From positions 24,460,507 through 24,524,506 of the forward strand of contig NC_083637.1 in the NCBI RefSeq assembly GCF_963576545.1: a stretch of 64,000 nt of DNA, written 5' to 3'. Of this stretch, positions 10,855 through 22,469 are shown piece by piece. The DNA comes from Limanda limanda (lineage: Eukaryota > Chordata > Actinopteri > Pleuronectiformes > Pleuronectidae). The notes under the pieces were generated by a model. It had not been told where the DNA came from and ran no database searches. It was given only the letters and a program-made list of their open reading frames with translations. How positions within the stretch are numbered: position 1 is the first letter of the stretch; every line of letters starts with the position of its first letter. Position numbers and translations under genes: made by a program.

Positions 10855-11712
10855 TTAAGTCGAATGTACTCATCGACGAATCGTTGGTTACGTCATGGCG
10901 CGTGTTTCTCGTGCCGTGCAGCAGAACTAAAAGTCGTTTTACCGGAGGTGCTGATGGAAGTAGCTGAGGAGTGAGCCATCTCGCTTCCTTCCTATCTCTG
11001 AAAGTCGCGCATGTGCAATAGCGACAGAACATGGACCAATGGCGGCATCCGTTCCATCGCGTACCAGGAAGTCAAAAGCTCGGGAGAACTTCACCCTTTA
11101 CATAGTCCGAAAAAAAACTACCTGCAATATCTGTGCGGCGGACCTGCTCTCCATGGAAGCATGACACGCGCATTTGAGGAGGAGGCACGTCTGACATCGT
11201 AACGGAGACGATGTGGACTCGCCTCGTTAAGATAGCCTGTTAGCTAGCTTGCTATATAAACGTATACCTGTGTGCAGGATTCTAGAATCCATTACAAAAA
11301 TATGGTTTAAACTTTTTTTTTTAACGAGTTTAAAAGCGAAATGTTATCCTTTTGCCTGACAAACAGGAAAAATGGATACTTGATTATAAATTAATTTTTT
11401 TTTATTAGCACTTTGCCTGTCCTTGGTGTTAAATGGACAAAAACTTGATATTTATTTTCTTTTGTGTCAACAGTACCCTTATATGCAGCAGTTTATTAAA
11501 AGACATTTTTTTTAATGAAGTATCGATCTTTATTGTCTTTATTTTCAGTCATCAGATGACTCGAACAACCTCAAGCTAAATTTAAAAGCTGTTTGCTAAA
11601 TAAGAGCAATTGAGAATTTGTGTCATTCATAATCCGTCCGATTAGTCGATTAATAATTTCAATAATCGGTGACTAATCGACTATCAGAATAGTCGTTAGT
11701 TGCAGCCCTGGT
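10855..11712 (+). mobile_element. Non-autonomous hAT, 5'-truncated copy
   Basis: Matches 29803-30723 of the complete hAT element. It ends in the inverted terminus GTCGTTAGTTGCAGCCCT, preceded by ATTAGTCGATTAAT-type palindromic sequence. The inner part (about 11030-11200) holds remnants of a BED zinc finger reading frame (CxxC-type residues in ICAADLLSME-like sequence) with stops. Confidence 0.75.
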
Positions 11713-12104
11713 GAAGAATGACATTTATTTAATTTTTAAAAACCATTAATATAGATCTGTATAGTTCCCAAACCAAATGAAAATATCTAAATGTTGTAGC
11801 TATAATAGTTTACCAAAAAATTTAAATTCACTCATTATCTACTCAGCACTATACTGATGGAGGGGAGGGTGAAGTGTTTGAGTCCACAAAAAACTTTCGT
11901 CCTTAGCCCTTAGTTTCAGGGCTAAACTTTGATTTGTTCTTCAAAGGTAATTAAACAACAGAAAAACCATAACATGCCTCCATGCTGCTCCTGTTAGTGT
12001 CCGCAAGCCCGGCGGTTCAAATTTTACTGATCAATTAAGTTTACATTGAAATGAAAAGTGCAATTATAAAGGGACATTAAACTAATTTGCTTTATTTATT
12101 TTGT
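11713..12104. other. No gene seen
   Basis: Unremarkable A/T-rich sequence between two hAT elements. Confidence 0.4.
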
Positions 12105-12424
12105 ATAAGTATTAGTGATGGGAAGTTGGGATCATTTTACCGACTCGGTTCTTTGAATCTCGTTCAGTAAAATGAACAAATCTTTTTTCGGGTCATTCGT
12201 TCATTTCAACGGGGGGGATGGTCATTTATTATTACACTAGCATTTAATTATCACGGCAAACAATTACGCTGCACTGAACTGTAAGTAAAGTACAAAAAAG
12301 TTAAAATAACGAAACCTGTAATTATTACTTGTGAACGAATATCATTCACGTCTAACTAAACCTAGTCACGCGAAAGTGAACGAGGTAAACAAATCCTTTG
12401 TTTCCTTTTCTGAGCCTATGCAGG

Positions 12425-14578
12425 TGTTGTGCAATAGGAGTAGACTTGACGTTGGCTAATTATTAATAATCATGAAATATGATTATTAAAATAATTTATT
12501 AAAAATAATTAAAAATTATAAGGTTATCACTTAAGAATAGTAAAATAATCAATTAGAAATTATACGGTTATCCATTAAGAATAGTTAAATAATTAATGAA
12601 AACAATAAAATTATCAATTAAGAATGATACAATCTGTAAATATTACTTATCGTAGCGGGGCACCACCCTGGTTACAGGGACCAACGAATCAAGCTATAAA
12701 TATCAGTCTCATATGATAAATGTTAAATTAATAATCTCAATAGTTAATATTAATGATTATTTATTAAACAATGAAGGGTTTTCGAGTTCAAGCACAGGCT
12801 ATCGTTATCCAGCTGTATTCACACACATATGCACAAATAATCACAGACTACAGATACTTTAATTACAAAAGCATTTATTAAAGAAAGGGGAAATATAGTT
12901 AATGTTATTCAATGATTCATCATTTCAACAAACTCCAATATTTCAAAGATAACAACAGCAGCAGCACTTATCACAATTCAGAAAATACATGTAAAACCTG
13001 CGGTCTACCTATGTATGTCTGTCTGTGTGTGTGTGTGTGTGTCAATGTGTCTCTCTATGTGTGTTTGTGAGAGAGAGAGAGCGAGAGATAAGAGGGGGAG
13101 TGGCACATCCAAGATGGCGGCCAATAATGATTCGTGGAATCAAGAGGGCCGAAAACTCTCAAAATGGTGGTTTGACTACAAACAAGATGGCGGAGTCACT
13201 TTGGATGTTAGAGCCAGAATGGGAGGAGAGAGAGAGAGAAGGCGTGGCAATAATAGACTCTCAAAATGGTGGTCTAACTCATGTTATTCCAAAATGGAGA
13301 CTATGTTAATGACCATGTGGCCTGAGCTCACAATGGCGATCACCACATGTATTACACAAAGGAAATTTCAGACAAAGAGAATTCTTGATCTCTGCTTGGG
13401 TTTGGGCCGAATGGCTTCCAGATGTGTTATACCTCTCTAAATATAGATTTAACTATGTGACATGAACTGTCTGACTACAGGTCGGAACGTTTGTGTAAGC
13501 AGGTTCAGGAGAAGAGAGAGAGAGAGAGAGAGCATGCAAGGAGAGAACAAACTCTTACAACAAACACCGTCAGAGACAAGTTACATTTACTTTACCACTC
13601 AGCACCCAAACGGCGTTGTGTGCTGAAGTTTAACCGGTAAAATCTCTGTAAAATTGTTCAGACGGGAACAGTGCAGCCGGAGACGCTTCGTCACGGCGCT
13701 TAAAAACTGTAACACACGGCCGTAACCGCTACGTATTAAAACTAACATCTGCCCGGACAATATAAACCTCTCTTACTGTAACCATAGTTTCGTGGGGTGC
13801 ATGCGCGTTGGCGCGAATATCCCGGAAGTTCAGTGAATAGCTTGTAGTCTCTCAGGCGGACTCCCGTGAGCTCCGCAGCTGGGCCGAGCAGGAGAGGATA
13901 CGTAGTGCTCCGTGACGGGATGAGGCTTCGTCTTCTTCGGTAGCAGCGGAGATCATGCTGCCTTACAGGAATGTGCGGCTGATTGTAGCCGTTGTAGGTC
14001 GTGTGGATAAAGAATAAAAGTCTGTGGAAAGTGTCGGAATCCGTCCCGCAGTGCACTTCCTGTTTCGGTCTTTCAAGTTAAAACAGCAAAAAGTCCTATC
14101 AAAATAAAACTTCGACTGAGATAAAAAGAAAGAAATATGAAATGAGTTAAAAAAAACGTCTTAACGCCTCCATTAGCTTACTGGGTTGACTGGTAAGACC
14201 CCTGGGGGTCTAGTTGCAACGTCAGCACTGGAGTAAAAAGAGAAAGATTTCTGTGAGTTCAGCGGTTTTGTTCTACCTGAGAGGTCCAGCCTCTTCAGGA
14301 AGTGGTCATGGGATTCAGTTGGCTCTCAGCCAATGAGAATGTCAGGGTTCCGACCTTAGTGGGCGGGGATTCGACCTCAGTGGGCGTTTCAGGGTTACAG
14401 TTGGGGTTCTCTTGAAGGACACCCGAGATGCTCCCCTGCTGGGCGAGGCTTCACGTTGTCTGAGGAATGTGTGGATGCAAAGCAGAAACCGGTAGAACTG
14501 GTTTCAGCTTGTCTTGTAGGCCTCAAGTTTTATGAGCCATTGTGTGGAGTTCAGATCTCAGGACCTCACCCCCCAACA
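12425..14578 (-). mobile_element. LTR (probably solo) inserted in the hAT element
   Basis: In minus orientation it begins TGTTGGGGGG and ends CACAACA, so it has TG...CA termini. It is flanked by CAGG on both sides (12421-12424 and 14579-14582). Most of it is an inverted, diverged copy of the LTR at 33419-35812, including the CTTGAGGCC segment, the GAAGAAGACGAAGC segment and the AAAATGGTGG repeats near 13160-13290. It differs from that LTR over the last 420 bp. No internal retroviral genes are present. Confidence 0.72.
13024..13085 (+). repeat. GT and GA microsatellites in the LTR
   Basis: Short GT run followed by GA run. A second GA run lies near 13514-13532. These correspond to the CA and CT expansions of the homologous LTR at 34752-35260. 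Confidence 0.8.
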
Positions 14579-14960
14579 CAGGTCACGTGAAAAATGATCC
14601 AAAGACTCGTACCCGGCAGATCAACGAATCGTTCACCTCCCGACTGAGTCTTCGGATCAATCATTCGTTCTTCTGCCGTATACGAGTCTTTGGATCCTTT
14701 TTCACGTGACCTGCCGATGCGCGGCCACGAGAAAATGAACGAATCTCTCTTTGAGAGGACTCATTACACCCGAGTCCTTGTAAGGATTCGTTCAAAATGA
14801 AGGAATTGTTCACGAACGACACATCACTGATGAGTATATTAAATACATAAACAGATTTCAGGGGGGGGGGGCACCATTAGTGATGTCATTGAGCCCACGG
14901 CAGTTGATGCAGCGACTTGTCTTTCTCAATTTGGCCTTCTCAATATCTATTGGGACTGGA

Positions 14961-16035
14961 TCATGTGACAACCTTTCTTTCACACACATAGTGCCGGGTG
15001 CCAGAGCAATTAATGTCATCCCAGTTGGATAACGCCTTCTCTCCAACGTGCACAATGCCAACACAGTCCCATTGTCCCATTTCTAATTTATCCCAAGGGG
15101 ATAAAGCGTTGTTAGGATTAGGTTTTTTCCAGAAAGTGACACTTGATTGGAGTGTTTGGTTGTTGACCCACACATAATTGCCCTCACTCTCCTGGTCTCC
15201 CAATCCGATCCAGGCTGCACTGAAAGGCTCGCCAGTTTTATTCTCAAATTTATATTTATAAATCAGGTTGGTCAAGAATTTCTGGTCATTTGAATCCAAA
15301 ACAACTGCCAGGTCACCCCCCTGACTTTGGCAATCCTTACGAGCCAAGTCCCATTTTCTTTTAGTGCTGGTTAAAGAAAAGCAGCGTGACTCATGCTCCA
15401 CCCAGCCTGGACTGCAACGTGAAGGAGGCGTTCATTTTTTTATTGAGATCATAGATTAGAATTCCGATCTTGTCATCATTCAATTGGTTTGTATTTATTC
15501 CTTCTTCCAGTTTTGCAGTGAAATTTTGGATTAGAGCGCTGATCTTCTCTTCATTCAATCTGATCCTTATCGAACATGAAGAATCCAGTTCTTCCAGTTT
15601 TGAAGTGAAATTTTGGATTGGAGCGATGATCTTCTCTTCATTCAATCCGATCCTTTTTATTTCTTCTATCAGTTTTTCCAGTTTTGCAGTGACATTTTGG
15701 ATTGGAGCGCTGATCTCTTCATGCGATCTGTCCCTTATCCACAATTCTTTTTTCAGTGAAATGTGACCTGCCTGTAGGAATGTAAACTCTTTTTCTAGTT
15801 TTGCAATTTTTGCCATGAAATTTGGGATTAGAGTGCTGAACTTCTCTTCATGCGATCTGTTCCTTATCGACAAGTCTATTAAAAGAGCATTCAGTTTTTG
15901 TAAAGCGGTTTGCTCTTTTTTCTCGAAGATCAGAAGCCCGAGCACTGTAAGAGAGAACAACCCAAACATGATTTGTATCAAATGATTATGTTTAAGCTGC
16001 ATTATGCCTATATCTATTAGAACCAAACGGCTCAT
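14961..16035 (-). CDS. Type II membrane C-type lectin, with a frame break
   Basis: The first segment (ATG at 16035, to 15391) has a short cytoplasmic end, a membrane segment at about residues 19-37 (IQIMFGLFSLTVLGLLIF) and a coiled-coil stalk. The stalk is built from about five 25-30 residue repeats of the type EEKISALIQNFTAKLEE, with NVT/NFT glycosylation sites. The second segment (about 15415-14961) is a full C-type lectin domain in another frame: CSPGWVEHESRCFSLT, WIGLGD, NWDDINCSGTRHYVCE and all six expected Cys. The Ca-site motifs are altered: KPN in place of EPN, WDD in place of WND. The two parts join at ACGTTGCAGTCC (about 15412), which is either a one-base frameshift or a splice acceptor (TTGCAG). 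The lectin domain has no introns, unusual for this family. Ligand unknown. Confidence 0.78.
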
Positions 16036-16082
16036 CTATGTCTGCAATGACTACATGAATACAATATAGATAAGATAAAGGC

Positions 16083-16093
16083 TATTTTATACA
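16083..16093 (-). promoter_or_regulatory. TATA-like box of the lectin gene
   Basis: On the minus strand GTATAAAATAGC lies about 50-60 bases before the ATG at 16035. GATA-type motifs (AGATAAGATAAAG on the plus strand, about 16068-16080) follow. The position suits a short 5' leader. Confidence 0.45.
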
Positions 16094-16099
16094 GCCAAG

Positions 16100-17585
16100 A
16101 TCATAGGGCTATCGTAGATCTTGATTTGGCATTGATCATTGATTCTGACCTTTTACCATTGGTTGCATGTCCTACCCTTGTCTCTCTGTCTTCCCTTGCT
16201 CTCCTTCCTATCAATCAAAGGCAATAAAAGCGCCAAATATATGCTTAACAGAAATTTTGCCTGTGACCGTTATTTTGCTTGTGATGGGCATGCAATGACA
16301 AACTTCAAAGTAAAAAGATTTTTGATTCAGTGCTTAACATAAATATGCAATATTCAACTGAAACAAACAACAGCCGCAAAAACAACTTACATTTCAAATC
16401 ATTTGAGAGTTGATTTTAGAGGATTCTGTACCGTACCATTGAGTTGTGATAATCACAGTCTGAAAAAGAGTCAATTTATTATAGTCACACAGAAAACCCA
16501 AAGTTGTAATATAGATACAAATAAATATAATTATTAACAGTAACATAGAAAAAATAACGCAGCATGGTTTAACATGAATGTAGAATGGGTCTTTGTTTGT
16601 GTGATGCAATTTACATAGTATGAATATGTGTACCTGCCTTCCTGTATGTGTGCATCCTTGTATACAAATTGTTGTTCTGTGGTGGCATGAATGCAGGTAA
16701 AAAAATATTAAAAAAGGGAGGCAGCAATGGAAAGACATTTTTATTATTTGAATCCATCACAAGAATCTCTCTTTCTAGCATATCCTCTCACAGCCTGTGT
16801 ATGCAGTTTGGCAGGAAGTAATAGTAAAGAATATTTAGATAAGAAAGGGAAATAAAATATGTAACTGTTCAATTACTTTGTTGAAGGATACAGTAATTAC
16901 AGCGTGTTTTTAACTATTTTGGTTTTGGTGACCTTATCCCGGACACAGCTACACAGTCCTTGCTTATGACTAGTCTTGGACTGTTTTAAAATTGTACTTA
17001 TTGTGCTTATGACTTCATTATGTCCAGTCTTGCACCCACAACTTTTTGTTTTTTTCCCCAATTGTCACAATGCAAAGGGCAACCTTGCTCACGTTAAATT
17101 GAAATAATTTTAGTTAAGAACAGAGACAAAACTCTTTTGGAACCTAGAAGTTTTTAGAAATATAATGACACTTTCCAGGTCTTCTGCCCAGTGTATGAAG
17201 GTTATAATTATTTGACAAAGTTTTCTACAGTAGCATTTCATTCACTAGTCAGAGGAATAGAAATATTAGTAGTTAGCCACAAGTCCAAATGTTATTTCTA
17301 GATCTAACTTGATATGGTATTTGCTGAAAATCTGGAAAAAAATAAATGGAATAGTGATTAAATCGTATCTGCTGCTTGACTTTTGTTCCTCTTTTGCTTC
17401 CACTGTTGAGATATCTATGTTTTGTTCTTTATTTTATGACTATATTTTAACTATATCCTGTGAATTAATATTAGCTGTATAGTCTATAGAATCAATAATA
17501 CTGCAACTGTTTCTTTTAATTGGAATGATGTATATCTTTTTGACTCAGACGCAGGGTCAGACACAGAGCACAACCACAGGCAGAG
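16100..17585. other. No gene seen
   Basis: A/T-rich sequence upstream of the lectin gene. Only short, non-matching ORFs on both strands. No repeat family recognised. Confidence 0.5.
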
Positions 17586-18029
17586 CAACGAAGCAGGAAT
17601 CAGACTTAGCAACCAACTGGTAACCATGCACATGAGAGAGGACGTCTCAGAAGTAATACAATGAAGTACTTTATGAAATATTGTGAGAAAAAGATATAAA
17701 AACCTCCTCTAAGTCTAATCTGCTGTGTCTCTCCACTGTGGCAGACTCCCTGTTTGATAAGGGCACAGTAGTGGGACACCTGGTCGATTGGATTTTCCCT
17801 TATAAGTGAGATGCTTGCAAAAAACTGCACTTTGAGGAGACAGTATACATCTGGCCAATTGCTGAGTTCCCTCAAGGAAAGAACCGCCACTGTGTTGCAC
17901 CCTGTGTCTTTACAAATACTGTGGGCTGAGGATGAGGGGAGGCTTCTTCTCGACATGACCCAGTGAACCTGGTGACGTGTCCGGCAGAACCCCAGAGACT
18001 CTCTGTAAGTTTTTTTCTTATACAATAAA

Positions 18030-19044
18030 CTTATTACTAGAGATGAGCCGGATACTCGGCTGAAACGAGTATCCGGTACGGATAAAGCACTTTTGCCGAT
18101 CACGAATATTATACGAGTAATCGGAGTCATTATCTGTGCTCGGACTGAATGAAAATCCTCACACAGCGTCACAGCGCTCCTCGCCTTCACACACGGCTCT
18201 GCTCACTCACTCACAGAACAGCTCTCTGTCTCTCAGTCACTCAGGTTCACTGCGCATCGGGACTGTTCCATAGGCTCAGTCAAGGAAGCAGAAATGATTC
18301 GTTCATTTCCCGACTGGGTCTTAGGGTATGATTCTTTGGATCATTTTTCACGAGACCTGCATTGGCTCAGTAGAGGAGCGCTGGAGCTGTAGCGAGGGAC
18401 GTTCACTGTCTCCCGGAGAAATGAACACTCTGTGTTTTTAGTATAGAAAGACGTGAATTATATTTGTTCACAAGTCATAATGACTGGTTTTGTTATTTTC
18501 ACTTTACATTTACACTTACTTTACAGTAAAGTAAACCTCTATTAAATACAGTACAACATGACAGTTTTTAAGGTTTGAAATTGTCATTTATTATCACACT
18601 GGCATTTAATTATCACGGCAAACAATTACACTGCACTAAACTTTAAGTGTTAATGTAAAGTGAAAATAACAAAACCAGTCTGTATGACTTGTGAACGAAT
18701 ATAATTCACGTCTTTCTATACTAAAAACACAGAGTGTTCATTTCTCCGGGAGACTGTGAACGTCCCTCGCATCTCACTCACACACACACACACACACTCA
18801 CAAACACACACACACACACACAGACACACACACACACATACACACACACACACACACCTGGTGTGGAAATAAATTTAAAAAAAATAAAAAGTTAAAAAAG
18901 AACGTTATGTTGAACCAGCCCACTTCCGGGTTAAACCACACCCACTTCCGGGTTAGACCCACCCCGAGTACGGATACGGATACGGATAATTCATATGGTT
19001 AACAGATACAGATAATGCTGTACTCGCTCATCCCTACTTATTAC
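18030..19044 (+). mobile_element. 999 bp hAT element with 8 bp target duplication
   Basis: CTTATTAC at 18030-18037 is repeated exactly at 19037-19044. The element (18038-19036) begins TAGAGATGAGC and ends GCTCATCCCTA, inverted ends typical of hAT. It is non-coding. It holds GAGTATCCGG-type palindromes near its left end, CA microsatellites at 18778-18858 and a large hairpin (18392-18770). Confidence 0.9.
18392..18770. repeat. 119 bp near-perfect inverted repeat
   Basis: Arms 18392-18510 and 18652-18770 are reverse complements with only a handful of mismatches, separated by 141 bp. The left arm starts GCGAGGGACG and the right arm ends CGTCCCTCGC. Part of the loop resembles 12224-12290. Confidence 0.92.
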
Positions 19045-19150
19045 TGTGAAACTTTTGAACATTGAACTTGTCTAAATTATTAACCTTTCCCACTTGAACC
19101 TTGAATCTACGAACACGCTGTCTGGTCCGGATGGGACCGGGCCCAACACC

Positions 19151-19590
19151 ACCTAGGCAGTTGGGGGATGAAGAAAATGTTTGAGTCAACATATATACGA
19201 ATGTTACTAAAAATCTTTTCAAGTTTACACATATGAATACTTAAATCTATATGCCAGCTAGAGAAATACATAACTAGGGCAGGAAATTCCGTTTCCTTTA
19301 TATAGGCACGTGACAATTTATGCTTTCAAAGTCAACATTCCTTTAAATTTATTAACATCTTCTTTAAATCCCTACAAATTGGAACAGTAAATGTTGCCAA
19401 TGTTGCTGGTCTCTTACAGGGTTTATTTACAGGGTCTTACCTGGATACTTTAGTGAACAGCACTGATTGGTTTGGGGGAGATGGGGGTGGGGAACTTGGT
19501 CCTGGTGGTGAATGGGTTGTGGATGCTGCTGTGGTAGGAGCTGGAGATGCAGGTTTAGTGTACAGTTCGGTGGGTTCTCTTTCTTAGCAA
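19151..19590. other. Unassigned; possible Pro-rich minus-strand exon
   Basis: On the minus strand, about 19560-19442 reads a Pro/Ser/Thr-rich stretch. It ends at ATCCAG followed by GTAAGACC, a good splice donor. No homology recognised and no partner exon found, so this is weak. The remainder is A/T-rich. Confidence 0.25.
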
Positions 19591-20046
19591 TCGTTTCGAT
19601 GGGATACGCCCCTGGCGCGTATTCACAGAAGCACTTATACCAATTCGCCAGCCCTGATAGGCTGGCAGTCGTGACTTCCTCGTCAAGGTGCCGCACCTTA
19701 AATACGGTGGACGCGGCGTCACACGTCATTCAAACACCCCATTTTTAATCAGCGTCGATCCTAACTAGCTGCTGTCCATAGACCGGAGCTAACACCTCCA
19801 ATGCCGGACGCTAGTGGTAGCAACGCCAATCCAACTGCCTTCACCATAGGTAGTTTTCAAATTTAAATAGCTCACTAAACTGCCTGCCACCGGAGCTAGC
19901 TAGCTAACAGGGATTATCATTCCAGATAATTTTCTCCCCTTTAGCACACCAGGCTAAATGGGACAAGCTGTAAAGTTTCCCTCCACCTCGTAACTAGGCG
20001 ATGCCAATCGCCTGTGCACCTGTCGTGACGACGAGGATTATGAATC

Positions 20047-20945
20047 TTGCTTCGTTCCATCTGCACAGGCTCTCAGCTCTCCAAGCCCTGCAAAGGGCTT
20101 GTTGGGGTAATTCCGCCCCAGCCTAGCGGCGATATGCACGATGTGTGTAAACGCACCGCGGAGAGACTGAAGATTCCATGGCCTGCTGTCGTGGCAGAGG
20201 CCCCAAGGTCCCGCTACGAGGGGAAGAAATTACCCCAAGCAAAAAGGGCTGCGAGACAACTTCTCCCGGTGTTCCCGGAACTCATGGAGAAAGTTACTGC
20301 CTCATGGAAGCAAAACCCTTACTCCAGCAAAACCACCATTCAAGGTGCGTCTTCCCTGGATGTTGAAGGGATGGAGAAACATGCCATGGCCCGCATGCCT
20401 CCCATGGAGCCCCTGGTGGCAGCTCGCCTCCATCCACAGCTGTCAGCTGCCTCGCCCAGGGCCCCCACACTCCCCACGAAAGCCGATCGCCTCCAATCTG
20501 CCATGACTGAGCGAGCTTATAGAGCAGCGGCTTTGACAGTGAGGGCTCTTGACGTCACCTCCATGTTGTCAGCTTCGTGCCGGAATGGTCCGCGTGGGAT
20601 GAGATCACCACAATCGCTGATATCTGCCTGCGCGTACAGCGATGCGCTGTACAGGCGACAGGGAAGTGCATGTCGATGTTGGTGTTACAAGAGAGGATGA
20701 GATGGCTGAATCTGACCAATCTTCCGATAGAGAAAAGGAGGACATCCTGGACATGCCTATTGTCCCCGAGGGTTTCTTCGGAAAAAGGAGGATGAGGCTC
20801 TGCAGGTCTGCCTTCCAAGGAAAGCACCTGCCGCGGCCCAACCGCCCCCCCCCCCGTCAGACTTACGCTCAGGTGGCCTCTAGAAGCGCCCCCCCCCTGC
20901 GTTCCGTATCCCGAAACGCCCCAGGGCTCAACCGGGTGCTAACAC
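20047..20945 (+). pseudogene. DIRS gag relic
   Basis: The first frame (to about 20570) has IPWPAVVAEAPRSRYEGKKL and MARMPPMEPLVAARLHP, hallmarks of fish DIRS gag. The frame then shifts to one with WDEITTIADICLRVQRCAVQ (from about 20593). It shifts again to SDREKEDILDMPIVPEGFF (from about 20725). At least two frameshifts make it non-functional. Gag of this group forms the particle that carries the element RNA. Confidence 0.8.
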
Positions 20946-21223
20946 CAAGCCCGCTTGGCTGAGAAAGCCCTTCTATTCCCTGTCAACCTAGGCTGCTCAA
21001 CCGGGCCCGTCACCCAGTCAGCAGGCCAGGCGGAAATAGAAGGCGACTTAGCGGTCAACCCCACCGCAAGCGGAGCTGCCAGCCGCTCCCTGTTCCCTGG
21101 CAGCCCAGCTATCCCGTGTGTTAGGGGAGAAATTACCCAGTGCCACCAATCCCTCTCGGCGACGCGTGGGCCCTGAGCTCAGTTCGTGCTTCCCATTCAA
21201 GAGCCGAAGAGACATGTTTCAGA

Positions 21224-21638
21224 TGTGGGATTGATCAACACTGAAATATCCTCACGACCACAGGATAGGTTGGTTTAAAGGTTTGTTTATTAACCACTGC
21301 ACACATACATAGCATAGCCACGGACTTCACTTCCTCTATGGTATTGTCTCTCTAACCCCGTGTCTTATCCCTTCACCCCAACGTTACCTCCCCCTAGGGG
21401 ATTAGTGCAGGTAGGCTTTTCTCTGAACTTACAACAAACACCACACCAATGTCTCACAAGCACTCACACACAGTTTGTGTCAATAAAAAGTTTTCCACTG
21501 ACGCATCCAGGCTCAGGCCGAGGGCGCAGGGTTACAAAAACAAAAAAAAACACAAAAACGACACACAGAGGTGCAGAGCACACTGTTTTCCCCCATAACA
21601 CCACAAGGGAGAAGCAGCATCCCACCTGTGGTGAAACA
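21224..21638 (-). mobile_element. LTR-like insertion inside DIRS
   Basis: The 415 bp between DIRS gag and RT fits neither gene. In minus orientation it starts TGTTTCACC, has GTTAATAAACAAACC (polyA-like) near its end and closes CCCACA, giving TG...CA termini. No clear target duplication was found. Confidence 0.4.
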
Positions 21639-21739
21639 TCCCGTTCCGCTTATCCTGAGCCTATTAGACCTACATGCACAGTAATACTCGCAAGTGTACA
21701 GCTGGTACGGGCCCCCAGAGATCGTCTGTGTCAGACAGA

Positions 21740-22468
21740 GCTTCACTCCCCCCTAACTTTGAGGTTAGAGAGTTGGAAAGCATGCACAGCATCAGAGTGG
21801 GTATTGAGAACACTGGCCAAAGGCTACAGGCTTCAATTCGCCACAATGCCCCCCCGTTTCAGCGGCCTCATCGCTTCCCGTGCGCAGGGAGAGTAGGCCC
21901 GGGTGTTACGGGGAGAAATATCAGCTCTATTTAACAAAAGTGCCATACGAATAGTGCCACACCAGCAGAGACTGGAGGGTTTTTATTCAAAAATGTCCTG
22001 GTCCCAAAGAAAAGAGGGAGTTGCTTACGTCCCATCCTGGACCTTCGCATTTTGAACTCGTATCTCAGGAGATACAAGTTTCGCATGCTGACACATTCAA
22101 CGCTGATACGTTTGATCCGGCCGGGGGACTGGTTCACATCAAACGATCCGAAAGACGCATATTTTCACATTCCCATTAATCCTCTGCACAGGAAATATCT
22201 GAGGTTCGCTTTTCAGGACACTGTGTACGTGTACCTAGTACTCCCATTTGGCCTGTCACTGAGCCCGAGGGTGTTTGTGAAATGTGTCGACGCCGCTATA
22301 GCCCCCTTCAGGGAGCGGGGCATACGCGTGGCCACTTACCTGGACGACTGGCTGCTGCTGGCGCGCTCAGAGCAAGAGGCTGCGGCGCACACGGGCATTG
22401 TGCTGGCCCACCTAGCCGATCTGGGGTTTGTGGTGAACAGGGAAAAGAGCGTGTTAACACCGAGATAG
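21740..22468 (+). pseudogene. DIRS reverse transcriptase
   Basis: An upstream frame (21740-21896) has SEWVLRTLAKGYRLQFA and PPRFSGLIASRAQGE, the conserved lead-in to DIRS RT. After a shift, 22052-22468 carries NDPKDAYFHIPI (motif A), LPFGLSLSPRVF and the active-site YLDDWLLLA (TAC CTG GAC GAC at 22337-22348). It ends at a TAG (22466-22468) where family members continue into RNase H. Catalytic residues are kept, but the frame breaks make this copy inactive. Confidence 0.88.
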
Positions 22469-22469
22469 G

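Larger units (their letters stand above)
12105..14837 (+). mobile_element. Short hAT element split by an LTR
   Basis: The ends TAGTGATGGG (12113) and ACATCACTG (to 14829) are inverted. They are flanked by ATAAGTAT (12105-12112) and ATGAGTAT (14830-14837), an 8 bp target duplication with one mismatch. Without the inserted LTR (12425-14578) the element is only about 560 bp and non-coding. It contains repeated GAACGAATC-type motifs. Confidence 0.75.
17590..19150 (+). mobile_element. Possible LTR remnant interrupted by hAT
   Basis: The two parts, 17590-18029 and 19045-19150, read as one sequence once the hAT element is removed. Features that suggest an LTR are GATATAAAAAC (about 17693), AATAAA (18025-18030) and a downstream GGTCCGGATGGGACC palindrome near 19124. 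No gag, pol or env reading frame was found beside it, and the ends are not defined. Confidence 0.35.
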
